Shown here piece after piece: positions 9,009-17,981 of a stretch of 64,000 nt of DNA. Location of the stretch: NCBI GenBank assembly GCA_946414885.1, contig CAMKQH010000002.1, forward strand, positions 62,001 to 126,000, written 5' to 3'. A model generated the notes under the pieces. It searched no databases, had not been told where the DNA came from, and was given only the letters and a program-made list of their open reading frames with translations. This DNA is from an uncultured Lachnospiraceae bacterium. GTDB taxonomy: Bacteria > Bacillota > Clostridia > Lachnospirales > Lachnospiraceae. The first letter of the stretch is position 1. Each line of letters begins with the position of its first letter. Position numbers and translations under genes: made by a program.

Positions 9009-11285
9009 ATGAATATAAAGATACGTAAATCCTATTTTTTGGTGTTGACGGTTGCTTTGACGGTGTTCTTCACAAGCATGGAAGCGCAGGCCGCAGGCCC
9101 CAATCCTGCCGGGACTGGGACTACGGGCCTTTCAAGTTTTAAGGAGGGTTTTGAGGGTGGTGCCATTCCGGAAGGGTGGACGCTCGAAAGCGATGATTCC
9201 GGCTACCGATGGGAAGTTGGAACGGGAGATTATGAATCCGGCACGGGGGCGTACGTCGGAAATTACAATGCGCTGATCACTCATTGCGCTTCAAGGTGTC
9301 ACGGATGGCTGATCACGCCTACGCTTGATCTGAGCGGCGTTACCCAAGTGCCCGTTCTGAGCTTTGCCTACGTGAACCGGAGATGGGGGAGCGGCACGGA
9401 CGAATTTGGCGTGTATTGGCGCGTAAACGGTGGCTCTTGGCAGGAATTGTTTTATACGAATAAGGCACACGAAACGTGGACTGAGCAAACAATTTATTTG
9501 CCGGATACGGTAAAAAAGAAAAACGTGCAAATCGGCTTTGCGGCCGTGGACTGGTATGGACGCGGCGTAGCCCTGGATGCCGTGGAACTTCAGACCAAGG
9601 AACAATTTGCGATTACGGTTTCCAACACCACGACCAATGGTAAGGTAGTTGCAGACAGTGAATTTGCCGAGGCCGGAAGCATCGTGACCCTTACGATCAT
9701 ACCAGACGGCATCCGGCAGATGGAATCCTTGAGCGTAAAGCAAGGAAGCGAACGCATCACGGTGAAAAAGGTAAATGAAACACAATATGACTTTGTCATG
9801 CCGGAAGGCAACGTTACCATAGAAGCAAAGTTTGAGTTGCCTAAGGGACTTGTCTACTATGAAGATTTTGAAGGCGGTTCTAATCCGGCGGGCTGGTCTT
9901 TGGAGGACTGGGACGGCGACGGACAGTGCTGGTACGTATTGGCTAGCAGTCAAAAAGTGGATAAAAACGGTAACACGTATTATCACTCGGAATCCCGGGC
10001 ATTGACTTCCGCTTCGTATTACACCGAACCGCTCACTCCGAATAACTGGGCCGTTAGTCCTGCAATATCGATCCCGCCCAAGGCGAAGCTGTCCTTCTGG
10101 ATCAAGGCGGATGACCCGGATTATCCGAATGAGAAAATGGCCGTTTACGTTGGGACAACCAACAACGTGAAGGCCATGAGAAAGGTTGGCGGCGATTATA
10201 CTGCAACGCCCACGTACGTGCGCTATGAGGTGGATCTTTCCTCGTATGCGGGACAATCGATCTATCTTGGATTCCGCCATTACGACTCGACCAACATGTA
10301 CCGCCTGAATCTGGACGACGTGGCAGTGATGGCAGAGGTGAGTGAAGATCCTTTGTCGGATGGTAAACTGAAGATCTCAAGGAAATCTTTGACGCTGTAT
10401 GACACGATTGCGATCGATTTTAAGGTGCCAACGTCGGCGATGGAAGCATATCACGATCCGTATCTCTTGGTGATCCAAAATGAGAATAAGGGAATGCTAA
10501 CGGATTATAGAATCGACGGGGACCTCATGATCTTTACTTACCGCGTGTCGCCGGAAAAGATGGGTGACGCGGTGACGGCAGTGCCGCACGCATTGAATGC
10601 TTTTGACGAGGACGTAACGGGCGTTTCGTTAACGTATTCCGTGGCGGACTATTGCTATAACTTGCTTGGCAATGAAGAGTACCAGAAAGAGAAGTATGCA
10701 TCCCTCCGAAGACTTTTGGTGGACATTTTGCTCTATGGCTCGGCAGCACAGCAGTACGTGAATTACAAGACAAACGCTCTGGTCAGTTCGCGGCTGACAC
10801 CGGCTCAACTCGCCATGGGAACGGACGTAACCAAGGAGATGACCTATCAAAGCGTGAAGAAAAAGAATTTTGCAGTCGTGGACGAAGAAGATGCCTTGGC
10901 TAGCATTGATAGGGCGGCACTCTTCCTCGAAGCGGCGGTGAACGTGCAGTTTAAGTATACTGCGAGCGAATTTACGGGACTTCGGATGGTGATCACGAGC
11001 GACGAAGCAGGGCTGGACGTCATTGGCGAGTATGCGGCAGATCCGAACGTGATCGATAGCGAGGGAGTGAATTACATAACTTTTGGAGCCCTGAATGCAG
11101 GACAAATGAGAAAGACGATATATGCGACGATGATGCTGGGAAGAAAGAAAGTCAGCAATACCTATCGCTACAGCATCGAGTCGTACGTGAAATCCATAAG
11201 GAACGTGGACGAGGCCCTCGACAACCTTCTTGACGCAATGATGCGCTACGGTGATTCCGCGAAAGCCTTTGTGGAAGGAAAATAA
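9009..11285 (+). CDS. Secreted surface protein with two cleaved-adhesin-like domains and the shared C-terminal region
   Basis: 758 residues, preceded by a perfect TAAGGAGGTG ribosome site. A signal peptide covers about residues 1-29. Two jelly-roll domains of the cleaved-adhesin/choice-of-anchor J type follow (about 45-200 and 280-445); both begin DFEGG or GFEGG plus W and end in a strand carrying LDAV or LDDV. A short divergent InlB-like repeat (about 200-275) lies between them. From about residue 449 to the end the protein aligns throughout with the C-termini of the proteins at 4106 and 49174. No sortase signal is seen. Likely a cell-surface binding protein; such jelly rolls often bind glycans or proteins. 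Confidence 0.85.
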   Translation: MNIKIRKSYFLVLTVALTVFFTSMEAQAAGPNPAGTGTTGLSSFKEGFEGGAIPEGWTLESDDSGYRWEVGTGDYESGTGAYVGNYNALITHCASRCHGWLITPTLDLSGVTQVPVLSFAYVNRRWGSGTDEFGVYWRVNGGSWQELFYTNKAHETWTEQTIYLPDTVKKKNVQIGFAAVDWYGRGVALDAVELQTKEQFAITVSNTTTNGKVVADSEFAEAGSIVTLTIIPDGIRQMESLSVKQGSERITVKKVNETQYDFVMPEGNVTIEAKFELPKGLVYYEDFEGGSNPAGWSLEDWDGDGQCWYVLASSQKVDKNGNTYYHSESRALTSASYYTEPLTPNNWAVSPAISIPPKAKLSFWIKADDPDYPNEKMAVYVGTTNNVKAMRKVGGDYTATPTYVRYEVDLSSYAGQSIYLGFRHYDSTNMYRLNLDDVAVMAEVSEDPLSDGKLKISRKSLTLYDTIAIDFKVPTSAMEAYHDPYLLVIQNENKGMLTDYRIDGDLMIFTYRVSPEKMGDAVTAVPHALNAFDEDVTGVSLTYSVADYCYNLLGNEEYQKEKYASLRRLLVDILLYGSAAQQYVNYKTNALVSSRLTPAQLAMGTDVTKEMTYQSVKKKNFAVVDEEDALASIDRAALFLEAAVNVQFKYTASEFTGLRMVITSDEAGLDVIGEYAADPNVIDSEGVNYITFGALNAGQMRKTIYATMMLGRKKVSNTYRYSIESYVKSIRNVDEALDNLLDAMMRYGDSAKAFVEGK

Positions 11286-11296
11286 AATTATCGTAT

Positions 11297-11328
11297 TTGG
11301 GGAATGGGAAACCATTCCCCATTTTTTG
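11297..11328 (+). terminator. Rho-independent terminator with GAAA loop
   Basis: GGGGAATGG at 11299-11307 pairs perfectly with CCATTCCCC at 11312-11320 around a GAAA tetraloop, followed by six T. It ends the 9009 gene before the polysaccharide cluster. Confidence 0.92.
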
Positions 11329-11419
11329 TTTGAAAAACTGCCGAGATTGTTGTTGAAGGTTTGCGCTCTTTATGATAATATACTATAGGGTTATTATGGG
11401 CTTAAGGAAGGAAACCTTT

Positions 11420-11683
11420 ATGAAACTCAAAGAAGGCGTGATCACAAATGAAATGGATGGTCAGGTAATGGCGGTTGATGCTGGTAACGGAACAAGCCGT
11501 TTTAATGGCCTGATCCGGATGAATCAATCGGCAGGTTTCGTGGCCGGACTGCTAAAACGCGAGACAACTCTTGACGCGATCGTGGATGAAATGACAAAGA
11601 AGTATGACGTCACGGCGGACGTGGCAAGAGAGAATGCCCGAAAGGTGATTGAGGCATTTGAGAGCGCGGGGCTATTGGAATGA
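11420..11683 (+). CDS. PqqD-family small protein
   Basis: 87 residues starting MKLKEGVITNEMDGQ. The PqqD pattern is visible: a strand pair, FNGLIRMNQSAGFVAGLL, TTLDAIVDEM and a final helix leading to ESAGLLE. Known PqqD proteins are peptide-binding recognition elements for RiPP enzymes; in Clostridia stand-alone copies often sit in polysaccharide clusters with a signal-peptidase-like protein and an NTP_transf_5 protein, as here. The ATG at 11420 is preceded by AAGGAAGG 7 bases upstream; an earlier in-frame start at 11372 has no such site. The stop overlaps the next start by 4 bases (ATGA). No precursor peptide gene was found nearby. Several -10-like boxes (TATGAT, TATACT) lie at 11371-11384. 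Confidence 0.75.
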   Translation: MKLKEGVITNEMDGQVMAVDAGNGTSRFNGLIRMNQSAGFVAGLLKRETTLDAIVDEMTKKYDVTADVARENARKVIEAFESAGLLE

Positions 11684-12120
11684 ATCACTTGACGTATGAA
11701 GAGTATCTTGAGAAAAATGGCAGTCTTACTTACCGCAACGTGGGCACGAGCATGCTTCCGCTTTTGAAACAGGGTCGTGACCTTTTTATTGTTGAGCGGA
11801 AAACGCAGGCGCGATGCAAAAAATACGACGTGATATTGTATCGACGCCCGCCGGGACAGTACGTGCTGCATCGCATCGTGCAGGTAAGGGATGCGGATTA
11901 CGTGCTGTTAGGAGATAATTGCATCAATAAGGAATATGGCATAAAGGACGAGGACGTTCTCGGAGTCATGACCGGATACGTGAGAAAGGGAAAGCAAAGG
12001 AGCTGCAAATCCTTACCGTATTTGGTTTATTCGAGAGTATGGACTTGGGTGAGCCCATTGAGGATCCTAGGGGCAATCATTTGGCTCAAATCGCCGTGGC
12101 GAAGGGCAAAGGCAAAGTAA
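11680..12120 (+). CDS. S26 signal-peptidase-like protein, Ser-His (ER/archaeal) type
   Basis: 146 residues. The nucleophile motif GTSMLPLL places Ser24; the second catalytic position is VLHRIV with His64, where bacterial type I signal peptidases have Lys. A GDN motif (78-80) matches the later conserved box. This is the Ser-His pattern of Sec11/archaeal-type enzymes, also seen in some Gram-positives. There is no N-terminal membrane anchor; a hydrophobic segment near the C-terminus (about 115-135) may tether it. Translationally coupled to the PqqD-like gene, suggesting a joint role, perhaps processing a peptide or surface protein linked to the polysaccharide. Confidence 0.75.
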   Translation: MNHLTYEEYLEKNGSLTYRNVGTSMLPLLKQGRDLFIVERKTQARCKKYDVILYRRPPGQYVLHRIVQVRDADYVLLGDNCINKEYGIKDEDVLGVMTGYVRKGKQRSCKSLPYLVYSRVWTWVSPLRILGAIIWLKSPWRRAKAK

Positions 12121-12140
12121 AAGGAGCACTGGTAAACAAA

Positions 12141-13397
12141 ATGAACGTATTTTGCAAGGATTCCAGATTTTCCGGAATCGAATCATTTGAAGAAAAATTG
12201 TGGTTGGCATCTCCGACGATGCATGGGGAAGAACAAAAATGGATCAATGACGCTTTCCAGAAGAACTGGATCACGACGGCTGGCGAGAACATTGATTTTA
12301 TTGAAGCCGAAATCGCGAAGAAGATCGGAAGAAAACATGCCGTAGCCCTTAGCTCCGGGACGGCAGCGCTCCATCTGGCAATGAGACTGGCGGCAGAGAA
12401 GATTTACGGGGTTCCCCAGGTCGGACACGGCGCCTTGGAAGGACGCAAGGTATTTGCAAGTGACATGACGTTTGATGCCACGGTAAACCCGGTTTCTTTT
12501 GAATCGGGAGAATTGATCTTCATAGACACGGAAACTGATTCTTGGAACATGGATCCCGTTGCATTGAGAAAAGCTTTTGAAATCTATCCGGACGTAAAGC
12601 TGATCGTGATCGCACACTTATACGGGACCCCCGGCAAGATGGACGAGATCAGGGAAATTGCTGACGCGCACGGCGCCCTTATCATTGAGGATGCAGCGGA
12701 AAGCTTTGGATCGACCTTCAACGGAATGCAGACGGGCCTGTTTGGCGATTACGGCGTTATTTCGTTTAACGGAAATAAGATCATTACGGGAAGCTCCGGA
12801 GGCATGTTCCTGTGCGATGACGAGGAAGATGCCAAGAAGATCAGAAAATGGTCTACGCAGAGCCGTGAGGATGCCCCTTGGTATCAGCACGAGGAGTTGG
12901 GATACAATTATCGGATGAGCAACCTGATCGCCGGAGTAGTGCGCGGGCAGCTTCCTTATCTGGAAGAACACGTAGCCCTGAAGAGGGCGATCTATGAGAG
13001 ATATGCAGAGGGATTCAAAGACCTGCCCGTAAAAATGAATCCGTACCTGTCCGGCAGTAAGACAAATCACTGGCTTTCCTGCATTACGATCGATCCGGAA
13101 GCCATGTGTGAGACGAGACGAAGTGACAAGAGTGCGACGTACGTTTCGGAACCGGGCAAGAGCTGTCCCACGGAAATCTTGGACGCTCTCTGTGCATTTG
13201 GCGCGGAAGGCCGTCCAATCTGGAAGCCCATGCACATGCAACCCTTGTACAAGAACAATTCATTTGTCACCGTTTCCGGCAAAGACGTTGGAGCGGATAT
13301 TTTTGCCAGGGGACTGTGTTTGCCCAGCGACGTAAAAATGACGGCAGCGCAGCAGGATAAAGTGATCGAGATCGTACGGAGATGTTTTGACCGGTAA
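12141..13397 (+). CDS. DegT/DnrJ/EryC1-type PLP aminotransferase
   Basis: 418 residues of the sugar aminotransferase family. Visible are ALSSGTAALHLAMRL (cofactor phosphate region), DAAESFGS, and SFNGNKIITGSSGG with the Schiff-base Lys213. These enzymes put an amino group on a 4-keto nucleotide sugar. The next gene is a phosphoglycosyl transferase, as in bacillosamine-type pathways, so a diamino-dideoxy sugar at the reducing end of the repeat unit is plausible. The frame is open from 12039, inside the previous gene; ATG 12141 gives the expected N-terminus, with AAGGAG at 12121, a rather long spacing. The matching dehydratase and acetyltransferase are not in the window. Confidence 0.85.
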   Translation: MNVFCKDSRFSGIESFEEKLWLASPTMHGEEQKWINDAFQKNWITTAGENIDFIEAEIAKKIGRKHAVALSSGTAALHLAMRLAAEKIYGVPQVGHGALEGRKVFASDMTFDATVNPVSFESGELIFIDTETDSWNMDPVALRKAFEIYPDVKLIVIAHLYGTPGKMDEIREIADAHGALIIEDAAESFGSTFNGMQTGLFGDYGVISFNGNKIITGSSGGMFLCDDEEDAKKIRKWSTQSREDAPWYQHEELGYNYRMSNLIAGVVRGQLPYLEEHVALKRAIYERYAEGFKDLPVKMNPYLSGSKTNHWLSCITIDPEAMCETRRSDKSATYVSEPGKSCPTEILDALCAFGAEGRPIWKPMHMQPLYKNNSFVTVSGKDVGADIFARGLCLPSDVKMTAAQQDKVIEIVRRCFDR

Positions 13398-13427
13398 GGA
13401 AATAAACGTAACGGTGGGAGCGGAAAG

Positions 13428-14162
13428 ATGTTAATTCGCAAGCGAGGATTTTATGAAACATATGTTAAGAGAATATTGGACATCGCTTGCAGCTGTCTGG
13501 CTCTTGTGTGTTTTTCATGGCTGTATGTTCTTATTGCAATCATTGTAAGGATAAAGATGGGATCTCCCGTTATCTTTAAGCAACCGCGTCCTGGGATCGT
13601 TGATGCTAAGACGGGGAAAGAAACCATTTTTTTTATGTATAAATTTAGGACGATGACGGAAGAAAAAGATGAGAAGGGGAATCTTCTTCCAGATGAGAAA
13701 CGTTTGCCTAAATTAGGTGAATGGCTTAGAAAAACCAGTTTAGATGAGTTGCCGGAAATAATTAACATCCTTAAGGGAGACATGAGTGTTATCGGGCCAC
13801 GGCCCCAGCTTGTCAGGGATATGGTGTTCATGTCTGAAAAGCAGCGCATGCGGCATACGGCGAAGCCGGGGCTGAGCGGTCTGGCTCAAGTGAAAGGCCG
13901 CAACATGATTTCATGGGAAGAAAAGTTTAATTGGGATTTGAAGTACATTGAAAAAATCAGCTTCTGGCGTGACGTGCAGTTGGTGATTGAAACGATCTGG
14001 GTTGCCTTTGTGAAACAGGATGGCGTTACAGACGGAGAAAATGCGACGGCGCTTGATTACGGAGACATATTGTTAAGAGATGGAAAAGTAACGAAAGAAC
14101 AATATGATGAACTCAAAAAACATGCCGAGAATCTACTAAGGGAAAAGGGAATGATCAGGTAA
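13428..14162 (+). CDS. Polyprenyl-phosphate phosphoglycosyl transferase
   Basis: 244 residues with one N-terminal membrane segment (about 15-40). The bacterial sugar transferase core follows: KFRTMT, RKTSLDELPEIINILKGDMS, IGPRP and PGLSGLAQVKGRN. The Asp-Glu pair in SLDELPE is the catalytic dyad of this monotopic family. It transfers a sugar phosphate from a nucleotide sugar to undecaprenyl phosphate, starting repeat-unit assembly on the inner face of the membrane. A C-terminal extension (about 200-244) is unassigned. It is the priming enzyme of the cluster; the next gene starts within its stop codon. Confidence 0.9.
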   Translation: MLIRKRGFYETYVKRILDIACSCLALVCFSWLYVLIAIIVRIKMGSPVIFKQPRPGIVDAKTGKETIFFMYKFRTMTEEKDEKGNLLPDEKRLPKLGEWLRKTSLDELPEIINILKGDMSVIGPRPQLVRDMVFMSEKQRMRHTAKPGLSGLAQVKGRNMISWEEKFNWDLKYIEKISFWRDVQLVIETIWVAFVKQDGVTDGENATALDYGDILLRDGKVTKEQYDELKKHAENLLREKGMIR

Positions 14163-14965
14163 TGAAATATAGCGTGTTGATGTCATTATATTGCAAAGAA
14201 AAACCGGAATATCTTGTGGCGGCATTGGATTCCATGATTCATCAGACGTTAAAACCGGACGAAATAGTTCTTGTTGAAGACGGACCGTTAACGGATGACT
14301 TGCGTCAAGTGGTTGAGGAGTATAAAGATCAGCTCAGCATTGTGGTGAATCCTCAAAATTTGGGATTGGGCCTCGCTCTTAATGAAGGACTAAAGGCGTG
14401 CAAAAATGATCTTGTGGCGCGAATGGACACGGATGACGTCAGCAAACCGGACCGATGCGAAAAACAGGTAAAGAAGTTTGAAATGAATCCCGGATTGGCG
14501 ATTGTTGGAAGCCACATAGATGAATTTGTCGGGACGACGGATAACGTGATATCAAGCAGGAAAGTGCCGGTCACGCAAAAGGAAATCTATGAATTTGCAA
14601 AAAGAAGATCCGCATTTAACCACCCGACGGTAATGTATCGTAAAAGCGTCGTACTGGCTGAGGGCGGATACGCGGACATGAAAAGGAATCAAGACGTGGA
14701 TTTGTTTGGACGCATGCTGTTTCATGGCTGCCAGGCAGAAAACATAGACGAGTCCTTGCTTTGGTTTAGAACCAGCAATGAATTGTCGGCCAGACGCAGG
14801 TCTTGGGAAAATACCAAGAGTTACGTAGCAACCATTCGCAGGTTTTGGAAGATGGGATATAGTTCTTTTGGAGATTATCTTAAAGTTTTAGTGGCGCAAA
14901 TAGCGATTTACATAATGCCGGTAAGACTGCAGAATTGGGTTTACGGTAAATTCCTTAGAAAGTAG
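14162..14965 (+). CDS. Family 2 glycosyltransferase
   Basis: 267 residues. The N-terminus has the GT-A pattern SVLMSLYCKEKPEYL, then VLVEDGP and the metal-binding ARMDTDDV, followed by HPTVMYRKS and NQDVDLFGRM in the acceptor half, like AmsE/WfgD-type transferases. The C-terminus has a weakly hydrophobic stretch. It probably adds one sugar to the lipid-linked intermediate in the cytoplasm. Its start overlaps the previous stop by 1 base. From here to about 22.6 kb the DNA looks more AT-rich than its surroundings. Confidence 0.85.
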   Translation: MKYSVLMSLYCKEKPEYLVAALDSMIHQTLKPDEIVLVEDGPLTDDLRQVVEEYKDQLSIVVNPQNLGLGLALNEGLKACKNDLVARMDTDDVSKPDRCEKQVKKFEMNPGLAIVGSHIDEFVGTTDNVISSRKVPVTQKEIYEFAKRRSAFNHPTVMYRKSVVLAEGGYADMKRNQDVDLFGRMLFHGCQAENIDESLLWFRTSNELSARRRSWENTKSYVATIRRFWKMGYSSFGDYLKVLVAQIAIYIMPVRLQNWVYGKFLRK

Positions 14966-14973
14966 AAAGAATA

Positions 14974-15852
14974 ATGATAATTGTAAAATTATGGGGAGGA
15001 TTGGGAAACCAAATGTTTCAATACGCGTTTGGTTATTGCCTGGCTAAAGAAAAAAATGACGACTTGGCATTTGACGTTAAGTTTTATGAGAACCAACCCA
15101 AACACGTTGGAAAAAGATCTGTCCAAATAGAAGAGTATTTTAATCTGAGCCGGTTTAAAGTGATCAACAGACCTAAGGAAGTTGATTTTTATGAAAATAA
15201 ATTGGTGAATAAGGCAATAAGGATTGTTCCAGGATTTCACGTGAAGGCGTCCTCGGAAGTGTTTTTTGTGAAAGAACGGAGCCGTAGGTATATGAAAACC
15301 ATTCCGTATCGTGCGGGAATGATAAACTATTATGATGGTTATTGGTTAACTTCGTTGTATTTTAAGGATTATGAGGATGAAATACGAAAAGAGTTTTCTT
15401 TTCGTGAAGAAGTGACCCCCCTTTGTAATAACGCATACGCAAATATCCATGAAAGCAGTGTCGCAATTCACGTGAGACGGGGGGATTTTTTGGGAAAAAA
15501 GAACATGCCCGGGAGCTTTTCAGAGAAATCCATCACGGAATACTATCACAGGGCAATCCATTATTTTGAAACTTCCACGGAGCATCCGTGTTTTTATGTT
15601 TTCTCAGATGACATTCCCTGGTGTAAGTCACAGTTTGGCGATGATGACAATTTCGTTTACGTTGAAAACGATGGCAATCATGCGGCGATTTTGGACATGT
15701 ATGGCATGCACCTTTGTAAATGCGGGATCATGTCGCCCAGTACGTTTGGGTGGTGGGGAAACTGGTTGCGTAAAGAGCAAGGTGTTGTAATCGCCCCTAA
15801 AGGAAATTATAACAATGATCACTTTCGGGAAAATAATTGGATGGAAATATAA
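14974..15852 (+). CDS. GT11 alpha-1,2-fucosyltransferase
   Basis: 292 residues with the family hallmarks: GGLGNQMFQYAFGY at the start, the donor-binding HVRRGDF in the middle (about residue 170), YVFSDD, and SPSTFGWWGNWL near the C-terminus. These enzymes transfer L-fucose from GDP-fucose, usually in alpha-1,2 linkage to galactose. This suggests a fucose-containing surface glycan; the gene for GDP-fucose synthesis is not in the window. The ATG is 8 bases after the previous stop. Confidence 0.9.
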   Translation: MIIVKLWGGLGNQMFQYAFGYCLAKEKNDDLAFDVKFYENQPKHVGKRSVQIEEYFNLSRFKVINRPKEVDFYENKLVNKAIRIVPGFHVKASSEVFFVKERSRRYMKTIPYRAGMINYYDGYWLTSLYFKDYEDEIRKEFSFREEVTPLCNNAYANIHESSVAIHVRRGDFLGKKNMPGSFSEKSITEYYHRAIHYFETSTEHPCFYVFSDDIPWCKSQFGDDDNFVYVENDGNHAAILDMYGMHLCKCGIMSPSTFGWWGNWLRKEQGVVIAPKGNYNNDHFRENNWMEI

Positions 15853-15891
15853 TTCTCACTTGAAAACACGTGAGGTATGCAGGGGGATATA

Positions 15892-17157
15892 ATGCGTCTT
15901 GCCATTACGCTGATCATACTGTTATTAGGGTTGATCAAATATCAAAAATCAAGATCACTGCTTGCCATCGATACGATATTTCATCTTTATTGGGCCGTCA
16001 TATGCTTTTTGTCTGTTATACGATTATATGGTTTACATGAGGCGGACATTCAAGTATATTATATCGTTTTGGTTGGCAACGTAGGTTTTTTCATGGGAAC
16101 CATAGCACCGCAGTTTGTTTTGAAAAGAACAAAGACGGATCCGGAACAATCGACGGAACAGGATTTTATCCTGCGTTATGACATTGTGAAGATCGTGTTG
16201 ACTATAGGGGCTTTGGTACTCATTATTCAGAAAATCATACTCATGATGCCCGCAATCTCCAGAGTTGGAGTGCAGGGAGCACGCGGACTGATGCAATTAG
16301 ATGAATCACTCAACTTGCAAGGGTTTGAGGGAGTTTTGTTTACTTATTACGGGAGACCGTTTATTCGTGCTCTGTCCATCGTAATGCTTGTAAACATGAT
16401 GAAGACTAAAATAGTTAAGGTAAAGGTTATTCTCGTTATATTTCTCAATCTGCTGATCTATTTTTCTGATGGTGGAAGATCTGCCATAGTCCTGTTATTT
16501 TGGGCATTGGTCTATTTGTTCTTTACGGGTGAAAAAAAGATTTCATTGAAAATGAAAAAGCAAATCATTTGGGCGGGCGCGCTAATGCTTGCCATCGGCA
16601 TTTTGTCTACGATAGAGCGAAAGAGTGCGGTAATACGAGGCCTGTACATCTACTATGCTGCTCCTTTGGCATATTTGACGAAGCAATTGGTGAAACCCAG
16701 CGTGTTTGGCGAAAGGCTGTATGGTTTTGCTTCTTTCCAAGGAATACTGAATCCATTTTTTGGCGTGCTGAACTATTTGGGGATTAGCGATCCAGTCATG
16801 CTGAATAAGGCAAACCAGTTTATTTACGACATTCAGTTATCGAACCTACCCGTGGCGGACAATGATTACATGAACTATTTTGTAACGTGCTTTGGATATT
16901 TTTACCGTGATGGCGGTTTCCTTGGCGTACTTATCATCGGCGCCATAACAGGATATGTAGTTAAACACTTCATGATCAAATCGAAGAGATGCAATAATCT
17001 TAGGTATGTTTCGCTTGCCACGCTGTTCTTTCAGGGAATTATGTTTACAATGAGTAAGTATTTGTTCTCCGATTATAATTTTGTTATGACAATTGTGTTC
17101 ATTTACGTCATAACAACGGATTTTATTGGCAGTTCAAAAAAGAAGAATGGCATTTAG
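15892..17157 (+). CDS. Oligosaccharide repeat-unit polymerase (Wzy-like)
   Basis: 421 residues with about ten to twelve hydrophobic segments and a long loop between later ones, the layout of Wzy/EpsG-type polymerases that join lipid-linked repeat units outside the membrane. The ATG at 15892 has AGGGGG at good distance; an ATG at 15877 in the same frame lacks a ribosome site. Sequence is poorly conserved in this family, so the call rests on topology and on its place beside the transferases and flippase. Confidence 0.7.
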   Translation: MRLAITLIILLLGLIKYQKSRSLLAIDTIFHLYWAVICFLSVIRLYGLHEADIQVYYIVLVGNVGFFMGTIAPQFVLKRTKTDPEQSTEQDFILRYDIVKIVLTIGALVLIIQKIILMMPAISRVGVQGARGLMQLDESLNLQGFEGVLFTYYGRPFIRALSIVMLVNMMKTKIVKVKVILVIFLNLLIYFSDGGRSAIVLLFWALVYLFFTGEKKISLKMKKQIIWAGALMLAIGILSTIERKSAVIRGLYIYYAAPLAYLTKQLVKPSVFGERLYGFASFQGILNPFFGVLNYLGISDPVMLNKANQFIYDIQLSNLPVADNDYMNYFVTCFGYFYRDGGFLGVLIIGAITGYVVKHFMIKSKRCNNLRYVSLATLFFQGIMFTMSKYLFSDYNFVMTIVFIYVITTDFIGSSKKKNGI

Positions 17158-17186
17158 GGATTTCTTGGATTGAGAAGGAGATCAAC

Positions 17187-17981
17187 ATGCTTACGATGAT
17201 GAAAAAGCTTGGGCGATACTTGATAAGCGGTTATGTCTTTCAGAGAAACAGGCATATAAAATTATTAAATACGGATAATCAATATGTGCCATTGGAGTCG
17301 GAAGATCAGTGCGATCACCTAAAAATAGCCGTGTATTCCGTCTGTACCGGCAATTATGACACGATACGGAAGCAAGCGTATTACGATCCGCATTTTGATT
17401 ATTACGTGGTGGCGGATGCCGGTGGCGTTGACAACAAAATAAAGATTTTACCCGTTCCCGAAAAGATTAAACAATGCGCGCCGTTGGTTCAGGCGCGATA
17501 TATAAAAACGCATCCCGGCGAAATCTTGAAGGGTTATGACTATACAATTTTTATTGATGGCAATGTTTCCATTGAAACGGACGTGAGGCCGATCATTAAT
17601 TCCATGATATTGAAAGGGAAAACGATTGGGATTCATTTACATCAAAGCCGGGATTGCGCATATGATGAGTCAAAGGTTGTTTATGCTCAAGGAAGAGCAA
17701 AATTCCGGGAAGTATTTAAGCAGATGAAGCATTATCGGAAAGAGGGTTTTCCTAAGCATTACGGTTTATTTGAAACGAATGTTTTAATTCGCAAGATGGA
17801 TGATCAAAAGTTGAATCAAATTATGGATTCCTGGTGGGCTGAAATGGAGAAGTTCACTAAGAGAGACCAACTTAGTTTTACTTATGCGTTATGGAAGAAT
17901 GGAGAAACGGCGGAATATGTTTATCCCATAGGCACCAATTCCAGGAAAAGCAAGTATTTTGAAGTGGGTCAACATAATTGA
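17187..17981 (+). CDS. DUF616 (TOD1/MUCI70-like) glycosyltransferase
   Basis: 264 residues. It matches the DUF616 pattern: VYSVCTGNYDTI, VQARYIKTHP, YTIFIDGNVSI (a D-x-N variant of the metal-binding motif), GIHLHQSRDCAYDE, GLFETNVLIRK and FTKRDQLSFTYALWKNG. The family occurs in plant wall biosynthesis and bacterial polysaccharide clusters. AGAAGGAGATC supports the start at 17187. The sugar transferred cannot be told from the sequence. Confidence 0.75.
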   Translation: MLTMMKKLGRYLISGYVFQRNRHIKLLNTDNQYVPLESEDQCDHLKIAVYSVCTGNYDTIRKQAYYDPHFDYYVVADAGGVDNKIKILPVPEKIKQCAPLVQARYIKTHPGEILKGYDYTIFIDGNVSIETDVRPIINSMILKGKTIGIHLHQSRDCAYDESKVVYAQGRAKFREVFKQMKHYRKEGFPKHYGLFETNVLIRKMDDQKLNQIMDSWWAEMEKFTKRDQLSFTYALWKNGETAEYVYPIGTNSRKSKYFEVGQHN

